Shown piece after piece: positions 58,751 through 64,000 of a DNA stretch of 64,000 nt. Position 1 is the first letter of the stretch; each line of letters opens with the position of its first letter. The notes under the pieces are model-generated. The model searched no databases. It was not told where the DNA came from and was given only the letters and a program-made list of their open reading frames with translations. Source of the DNA: Amycolatopsis oliviviridis (GTDB taxonomy: Bacteria; Actinomycetota; Actinomycetes; Mycobacteriales; Pseudonocardiaceae); assembly GCF_014654365.1 (NCBI RefSeq), contig NZ_BNAY01000002.1:372001-436000 (forward strand), read 5' to 3'. A program made the position numbers and the translations under genes.

Positions 58751-60699
58751 TCGTCGTCTCCTACCACCGCGAGGATCGTGCCCACTTCGACCTGCTGTCC
58801 GACCACCACCGGGAGTTCGGTCACGACGCCGTCGGCGGGCGCCGCGATCCGGTGTTCCATCTTCATCGCTTCCAGCCACAGCAGCGGATCGCCGGTCTTG
58901 ACGGTGTCGCCGGCCTCGACCGCGAGCCGGACGACGGTGCCCGGCATCGGCGCCACGAGCGAACCGGCGGCGAGCGCCGCGTCGGGATCGGTGTACCGCG
59001 GCACCACGTTCAGTTCGACGGTGCCTTCCGGCGAATCGACGTACACGGTGTCGCCGTACCGGGCGACGCCGAACTTCCGCCGCACCCCGGACACTTCCAG
59101 GACCACGCCGCCGGACTCGGCCGAAACCAGTTCGACGCCTTCGAATCCGTCCGCGCGCAGACCGTCGCGACCAAGGGTGTAGACGACCTCGATCTCGTCC
59201 TCTCCTTGACGAAAACGTTTGCGCTGCCCTTGTGAGCGGACATTCCGCCAGCCGCTCGGCAGTCGTCCCTGCACCCGCGCGTCCGCCCGGTTCACGGCGG
59301 CACCGGCCAAAGCGGCGGCGAGCGCGGAAATCCGTACAGTGTCCACAGTGGCCAGTGGCCGGGCCAGCGTTTCGAGACCGTGCCGGTCGAAGAACGCCGT
59401 ATCGGTCTCGCCCGCGAGGAAGGCCTCGTGGCGCAGGACGTTCACCAGCAGGTCGCGGTTGGTCACCACGCCGTGGATCTCCGCGTCGGCCAGCGCTCCG
59501 GCCAACGCCCGCGCCGCGCTCCGGCGGTCCGGGGCGAAGGCGATGACCTTGGCGAGCATCGGGTCGTAGTGCACGCCGACGGTCTGGCCGCTGACGAAGC
59601 CGGAGTCGAGCCGGACACCCGGGCCGACTTCGAATTCCCGCTGTGCGGCGGGGAGTGCGAAGCGATGCAGAGTGCCGCTCTGCGGCTGCCAGCCCGCGGC
59701 CGGGTCTTCCGCGTAGAGCCGGACCTCGATCGCGTGCCCCCGCGTCTCAGGCTCGTCGATCGGCAGGTGCTCGCCCTCGGCGATCCGCAGTTGCAGCGAC
59801 ACAAGGTCGAGTCCGGTCGTGGCCTCGGTGACCGGATGTTCCACCTGGAGCCGGGTGTTCATCTCCAGGAAGTAGAACCGCCCGTCCGGACCGGCGAGGA
59901 ACTCGACCGTCCCGGCGCCGACGTAGTCGATCGCCTGCGCGGCCTTGCGGGCGGCGTCGAACAGCGCTTCCCGCATGGCTTCGTCTACGAACGGCGACGG
60001 CGCCTCTTCGACGACCTTCTGGTGACGGCGCTGGATCGAGCATTCCCGCTCCCCCACCGCCCACACCGTGCCGTGGGTGTCGGCGAGCACCTGGACCTCG
60101 ATGTGCCGCCCGGTCTCCAGGTACCGCTCGCAGAACACGGTCGGGTCGCCGAACGCCGACGCGGCTTCCGCGCTCGCCCCTTCGACGGCCTCGGCGAGCT
60201 CGCCGAGCGAGCGCACGACGCGCATGCCTCGTCCGCCACCACCGGCGGAAGCCTTGACCAGCAACGGAAGGTCGGCCTCGGTGACCTCGGCCGGGTCCAA
60301 TTCGGACAGGATCGGGACACCGGCGTCGGCCATCATCCGCTTGGACTCGACCTTCGACCCCATGCTCTCGATGGCTTCCGGCGGCGGGCCGACCCAGGTC
60401 AGCCCGGCGTCGATCACGGCGCGGGCGAACGCGGCGTTCTCGGACAGGAAGCCGTAACCGGGGTGGATCGCGTCGGCGCCGGTCTCGACGGCCGCCTTGA
60501 TCAGCAGTTCGGCGCGCAGATAGGTGTCGGACGGCGCGTTGCCCGGCAGCCGGACGGCGACGTCCGCCTCGGCGGTGTGCGGCGCGTCGGCGTCCGCGTC
60601 GGAGAACACCGCGACCGTGCCGATCCCGGCGTCACGGCAGGTGCGGAACACGCGGCGGGCGATCTCACCGCGGTTGGCGACCAGAAGTTTCTCGATCAC
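58747..60699 (-). CDS. Acyl-CoA carboxylase alpha chain (biotin carboxylase + BCCP)
   Basis: 650 residues from GTG 60699, with GAGGGG about ten bases before. An upstream in-frame ATG (60867) would add a basic 56-residue extension not seen in the family. Biotin carboxylase at 1-450: KLLVANRGEIARRVFRTCRD, the ATP-grasp loop KASAGGGGRGMR, and EMNTRLQVEHPVTE. The biotinyl site is EAMKMEH near the C-terminus (Lys in AMKM). It carboxylates biotin with bicarbonate and ATP and works with the beta chain encoded upstream. Size matches 3-methylcrotonyl- or geranyl-CoA carboxylase alpha chains. Confidence 0.92.
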   Translation of the reverse strand: MIEKLLVANRGEIARRVFRTCRDAGIGTVAVFSDADADAPHTAEADVAVRLPGNAPSDTYLRAELLIKAAVETGADAIHPGYGFLSENAAFARAVIDAGLTWVGPPPEAIESMGSKVESKRMMADAGVPILSELDPAEVTEADLPLLVKASAGGGGRGMRVVRSLGELAEAVEGASAEAASAFGDPTVFCERYLETGRHIEVQVLADTHGTVWAVGERECSIQRRHQKVVEEAPSPFVDEAMREALFDAARKAAQAIDYVGAGTVEFLAGPDGRFYFLEMNTRLQVEHPVTEATTGLDLVSLQLRIAEGEHLPIDEPETRGHAIEVRLYAEDPAAGWQPQSGTLHRFALPAAQREFEVGPGVRLDSGFVSGQTVGVHYDPMLAKVIAFAPDRRSAARALAGALADAEIHGVVTNRDLLVNVLRHEAFLAGETDTAFFDRHGLETLARPLATVDTVRISALAAALAGAAVNRADARVQGRLPSGWRNVRSQGQRKRFRQGEDEIEVVYTLGRDGLRADGFEGVELVSAESGGVVLEVSGVRRKFGVARYGDTVYVDSPEGTVELNVVPRYTDPDAALAAGSLVAPMPGTVVRLAVEAGDTVKTGDPLLWLEAMKMEHRIAAPADGVVTELPVVVGQQVEVGTILAVVGDDE

Positions 60700-60886
60700 T
60701 TTCGGCCCCTCACTGTCCTTACGCGAGATCGCGCGCGTCCGCGATCGGGTCGCCAGGGCGCGACTTCGCGTAGTACCCGCGCTGTCGGTCGACAAGCGCC
60801 CTGCCGCCCCGATAGCGGGGCCTTCGGCCGAACGCGCGCCTTTACGTGTATTTGGTTGCCGCGACATCAGTCTGCTCCGCCGCCCG

Positions 60887-62485
60887 TCACATACGGAAGA
60901 CGCCGAAGCCCTCGGCGCCCTTCACTGGTCCATTGTGGATCACGGACAGGCTGAGCCCGAGCACCGTGCGGGTGTCGCGGGGATCGATGATCCCGTCGTC
61001 GTAGAGCATCCCGGAGAGGAACATCGGCATCGACTCCGCCTCGATCTGGCCCTCGACCATGGCGCGCATGGCGGCGTCGTGCTCCTCGTTGTAGTCCTGC
61101 CCGCGCGACGCGGCGGCGGCGCGGGCCACGATGGACAGCACACCGGCCAGCTGCTGCGGCCCCATGACCGCGGATTTCGCACTGGGCCAAGCGAAGAGGA
61201 ACCGGGGATCGTAGGCGCGGCCGCACATGCCGTAGTGCCCGGCGCCGTACGAGGCACCCATGAGCACCGAAAGATGCGGGACCTTCGAGTTCGACACGGC
61301 GTTGATCATCATCGCGCCGTGTTTGATGATGCCGCTCTGCTCGTATTCCTTGCCGACCATGTAGCCGGTGGTGTTGTGCAGGAAGACCAGCGGCGTGTCG
61401 ATCTGGTTGGCCAGCTGGATGAACTGCGCCGCCTTCTGCGATTCCTCACCGAAGAGCACGCCCTGCGCGTTGGCGAGAACACCGACCGGGTAGCCGTGGA
61501 TGCTCGCCCAGCCGGTGGCGAGACTGCTGCCGTACAAGGGTTTGAACTCGTCGAAATCCGAGCCGTCGGCGACCCGGGCGATCACCTCGCGCGGGTCGAA
61601 CGGCACCTTGAGGTCGGTGGGCACGATGCCGAGCAGGTCTTCGGCGGAGTACAGCGGCTCGGCGTAGTCCGGTTTCGGCGTCGGCCCCTGTTTGGTCCAG
61701 TTGAGCCGTTTGACGATACTGCGGCCGAGCCGGATCGCGTCCTCTTCGTCCGCCGCGAGGTAGTCGGCGAGGCCCGATGTGCGGGCGTGCATCTCGGCGC
61801 CGCCGAGCGATTCGTCGTCCGACTCCTCGCCGGTGGCCATCTTGACCAGCGGGGGCCCGCCCAGGAACACCTTCGCGCGTTCCTTGACCATGACGACGTA
61901 GTCCGACATGCCGGGCAGGTACGCACCGCCCGCGGTCGAGTTGCCGAACACCAGCGCGATCGTGGGCACCTTGGCCGCCGAAGACCGCGTGATGTCGCGG
62001 AAGATCCGGCCGCCGGGGATGAAGATCTCCTTCTGCGTCGGCAGATCCGCGCCACCGGACTCGACGAGGTTGATCACCGGCAGGCGGTTCTGCGCGGCGA
62101 TGTCCGCGGCGCGATAGCTCTTCTTGGCCGTCCACGGGTTGCTCGCCCCGCCTTTGACCGTGGGATCGCTCGCCGAGATCATGCATTCGACGCCTTCGAC
62201 CACGCCGATGCCGGTGATCACGCTGGCGCCGACCTGGTAGTCCGAACCCCAGGCCGCGAGCGGCGACAGCTCCAGGAACGGCGAGTCCTCGTCGAGGAGG
62301 AGTTCGATCCGCTCGCGGGCGAGCAGCTTGCCGCGTTTGCGATGCCGGGTGACGTACTTCTCGCCGCCACCCGCGATCGCCTTCGCCTGCTCGCCGTCGA
62401 TCTCGGCGAGCTTGCCGAGCATGGACTCGCGGTTGGCCGCGAACTCCTCACTCCGTGAGTCCACTGTGGACCTGATCGTGCTCAT
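60887..62485 (-). CDS. Acyl-CoA carboxylase beta chain (MCC/geranyl-CoA type carboxyltransferase)
   Basis: 532 residues from ATG 62485, overlapping the upstream acyl-CoA dehydrogenase stop (ATGA). Carboxyltransferase blocks: RHRKRGKLLARERIELLLD, the oxyanion loop VFGNSTAGGAYLPGMSDY, FLGGPPLVKMATGEE, and FLHNTTGYMVGKEYEQSGII, characteristic of methylcrotonyl/geranyl-CoA carboxylases rather than acetyl/propionyl types. With the alpha chain it would carboxylate the gamma-methyl carbon of a 3-methyl-2-enoyl-CoA. A 187-base gap with no gene separates it from the alpha chain. Confidence 0.92.
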   Translation of the reverse strand: MSTIRSTVDSRSEEFAANRESMLGKLAEIDGEQAKAIAGGGEKYVTRHRKRGKLLARERIELLLDEDSPFLELSPLAAWGSDYQVGASVITGIGVVEGVECMISASDPTVKGGASNPWTAKKSYRAADIAAQNRLPVINLVESGGADLPTQKEIFIPGGRIFRDITRSSAAKVPTIALVFGNSTAGGAYLPGMSDYVVMVKERAKVFLGGPPLVKMATGEESDDESLGGAEMHARTSGLADYLAADEEDAIRLGRSIVKRLNWTKQGPTPKPDYAEPLYSAEDLLGIVPTDLKVPFDPREVIARVADGSDFDEFKPLYGSSLATGWASIHGYPVGVLANAQGVLFGEESQKAAQFIQLANQIDTPLVFLHNTTGYMVGKEYEQSGIIKHGAMMINAVSNSKVPHLSVLMGASYGAGHYGMCGRAYDPRFLFAWPSAKSAVMGPQQLAGVLSIVARAAAASRGQDYNEEHDAAMRAMVEGQIEAESMPMFLSGMLYDDGIIDPRDTRTVLGLSLSVIHNGPVKGAEGFGVFRM

Positions 62486-63630
62486 GCGGTGTATCCCAAT
62501 CGCTTCGCGGCCAAGCCGGTGAGGATCTCGTTCGTACCGCCGCCGATGCCGAGGATGCGCACGTCACGGTAGTGACGCTCCACTTCGGACTCTCGCATGT
62601 AGCCGAGTCCGCCGTGCAGCTGCACGGCCTCGTTGACCACCCATTCGGCGGTCTCGACGGCGGTGTTCTTCGCGAAACAGGCTTCGGCGATGACCTCTTC
62701 GCCCGCGACGTGCCGCTGCGCGACCTGCCGGGTGTAGGCGCGGGCGACGTCGATCTTGCGGGCCATCTCGGTGAGCTTGTGCTGCACCAGCTGCCGGGAG
62801 ATCAGCGGACGGCCGAAGGTCTCCCGCAGGCGGCACCAGTCCAGGGTCAGGTCGAGCGCCCGCTGCGCGTGCGCGTAACCCTGCACCGCCAAGGAGACCC
62901 GCTCGGTGACGAACTGCGTGGCCACCTGCGCGAACCCGCTGTTCTCGGCGCCGATCAGGTTCTCCACGGGCACCCGGACGTCCACATAGGACAGTTCGGC
63001 GGTGTCGGAGCAGAGCCAGCCCATCTTTTCCAGCTTGCGGGATACAGTGAAACCCGGCGTGCCGCGTTCGACCACGATGAGCGAGATGCCATGGGCGCCG
63101 GATTCGCCGGTGCGGACGACCGTGGTCACGAAGTCCGCGCGGCAACCCGAGGTGATGAAGGTCTTGGCGCCGTTGATGACGTACTCGTCGCCCTCGCGTA
63201 CCGCCGTGGTGCGGATCCCGGCGACGTCCGAACCGCCGTCGGGTTCGGTGACCGCGAGCGAGCCGATCTTGGCGCCTTCCAGCGTCGGCCGGACCCAGCG
63301 TTCGAGCTGCACCGGATCGCCTGCCGCCGCGATGTGCGGGACGGCGATGCCGCAGGTGAACAGTGAGGCGAAAAGCCCGCCGGAACCGCCCGCGTAGTGC
63401 AGTTCCTCGGCGATGACGACGGCGTCGAGGTAGTCGCCGCCCCCGCCGCCGACCTCCTCGGGGAAGCCGACGCCGAGCAGTCCGAGCTCTCCGGCCTTGC
63501 GATGCAGGTCGCGCGGCAATTCGCCTTCGCGCTCCCAGTCGTCGAGATACGGCAGGATCTCGGCTTCGGCGAACCGCCGGACGGTCTTGCGCAGCTCGAC
63601 GCGTTCCGGCGTGGAGAAGGGGTCGGTCAC
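62482..63630 (-). CDS. Acyl-CoA dehydrogenase (isovaleryl/citronellyl-type)
   Basis: 382 residues from GTG 63630, overlapping the AtuA-like stop (GTGA). Family blocks: LGLLGVGFPEEVGGGG, the FAD loop LAVTEPDGGSDVAGIRTTA, CRLRETFGRPLISRQLVQHK, and VQLHGGLGYMRESEVERHYR. The C-terminal base motif is GIGGGTNEIL: the common YEGT Glu is replaced by Gly, as in isovaleryl-CoA and long-chain enzymes whose base is moved to another helix. It probably makes the 2-enoyl-CoA that the carboxylase then uses (citronellyl- or isovaleryl-CoA). Confidence 0.9.
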   Translation of the reverse strand: MTDPFSTPERVELRKTVRRFAEAEILPYLDDWEREGELPRDLHRKAGELGLLGVGFPEEVGGGGGDYLDAVVIAEELHYAGGSGGLFASLFTCGIAVPHIAAAGDPVQLERWVRPTLEGAKIGSLAVTEPDGGSDVAGIRTTAVREGDEYVINGAKTFITSGCRADFVTTVVRTGESGAHGISLIVVERGTPGFTVSRKLEKMGWLCSDTAELSYVDVRVPVENLIGAENSGFAQVATQFVTERVSLAVQGYAHAQRALDLTLDWCRLRETFGRPLISRQLVQHKLTEMARKIDVARAYTRQVAQRHVAGEEVIAEACFAKNTAVETAEWVVNEAVQLHGGLGYMRESEVERHYRDVRILGIGGGTNEILTGLAAKRLGYTA

Positions 63631-64000
63631 AGGAGAGCCTCCGGGATGTCGATCTCGCGGGAGCGCAGCCATTCCCCGAGCGCCTTCGCCTGCGGGTCGA
63701 ACCGCGCCTGCGACGCCACGCCCTCGCCGAGGATGCCTTCGACGACGAAGTTGAGCGCCCGCAGGTTCGGCAGGAGATGCCGCTGGACCTCGAGGTCCGC
63801 GGTCTCCGGGAGCAGCAGTTTGAACTCGGTGACGGTGAGCCGGTGCGCGAGCCAGCGCCACGCCTCGTCCGAACGCGCCCAGACGCCGACGTTCGCGTTG
63901 CCGCCCTTGTCGCCGCTGCGCGCGCCGATCACCCTGCCGAGTGGCGCCCGGCGGACCTCGGCCTGCGTGAACGGGGCGGGCAGCGGCTCATTGTCCACTT
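63627..64000 (-). CDS. AtuA-like C-terminal domain protein (5' part outside window)
   Basis: The visible 124 codons carry the hallmark of the AtuA/DUF1446 C-terminal domain, GARSGDKGGNANVGVWAR, then FKLLLPETADLEVQRHLLPN. A GTG at 63998 could be a start, but family members are about 500-600 residues and this stretch looks like the second domain, so the gene most likely continues past 64000. AtuA is required for acyclic terpene use in Pseudomonas; its biochemical role is not settled. First visible gene of the operon; the next gene starts inside its stop. Confidence 0.8.
   Translation of the reverse strand, partial: VDNEPLPAPFTQAEVRRAPLGRVIGARSGDKGGNANVGVWARSDEAWRWLAHRLTVTEFKLLLPETADLEVQRHLLPNLRALNFVVEGILGEGVASQARFDPQAKALGEWLRSREIDIPEALL

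Noticed and set aside
60700..60867. An N-terminal extension of the carboxylase alpha chain from an ATG at 60867.
   Set aside because: The 56 added residues are basic low-complexity sequence, whereas the GTG at 60699 begins exactly at the conserved KLLVANRGEIA and has a ribosome site.

Overview
The window is high-G+C actinobacterial DNA, most likely Amycolatopsis or a close Pseudonocardiaceae relative. This is inferred from codon use, the modular type I PKS genes with LAL and PAS-LuxR regulators, a DUF222-HNH gene, and many GC-rich hairpin repeats. No rRNA, tRNA or CRISPR array was seen. All assignments come from reading motifs; no database search was possible.

Positions 1-41372 are one end of a polyketide gene cluster. 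On the minus strand, in transcription order, come a PKS that begins with a loading ACP (23105-16698: ACP / KS-AT-DH-ER-KR-ACP), a 73-residue free-standing docking-domain-like protein (16698-16477), a bimodular PKS (16462-6608: two KS-AT-DH-KR-ACP modules), a 2.3-kb interruption holding a decayed IS5-like transposase, a DUF222-HNH gene and hairpins, and a PKS module (4285 to beyond position 1: KS-AT-KR-ACP). All four AT domains carry the malonyl-type HAFH motif. Divergently transcribed is a starter-unit cassette: an amine-oxidase-type FAD monooxygenase, an AMP-forming ligase, an acyltransferase with atypical motifs, and a DHA2 exporter. Together with the N-terminal ACP this suggests an amino-acid-derived starter, by analogy with guanidinobutyryl-primed polyketides such as azalomycin or ECO-0501 (inference). 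Predicted chemistry so far is one fully reduced unit, two double bonds, then a hydroxyl. Control genes follow: one LAL regulator on the plus strand, an operon of three tandem LAL regulators on the minus strand, and a PAS-LuxR regulator.

Positions 41373-55.7 kb are mixed chromosomal genes: a small secreted Cys-containing protein, beta-carbonic anhydrase, two SDRs divergent from a TetR gene, an MHS-type transporter, a WYL regulator, a cytosine-deaminase-like enzyme, a membrane GGDEF protein, a secreted GH18 chitinase with a DasR-like operator, and a two-gene unit of membrane-anchored periplasmic-binding-fold protein plus P-loop NTPase of unknown function. The gaps hold several families of perfect or near-perfect hairpins.

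Positions 56098-64000 are a minus-strand catabolic operon resembling the acyclic-terpene/leucine (Atu/Liu) pathway: AtuA-like protein, acyl-CoA dehydrogenase, acyl-CoA carboxylase beta and alpha chains, a second acyl-CoA dehydrogenase, an SDR and a TetR regulator. Nearly every junction is a stop/start overlap.
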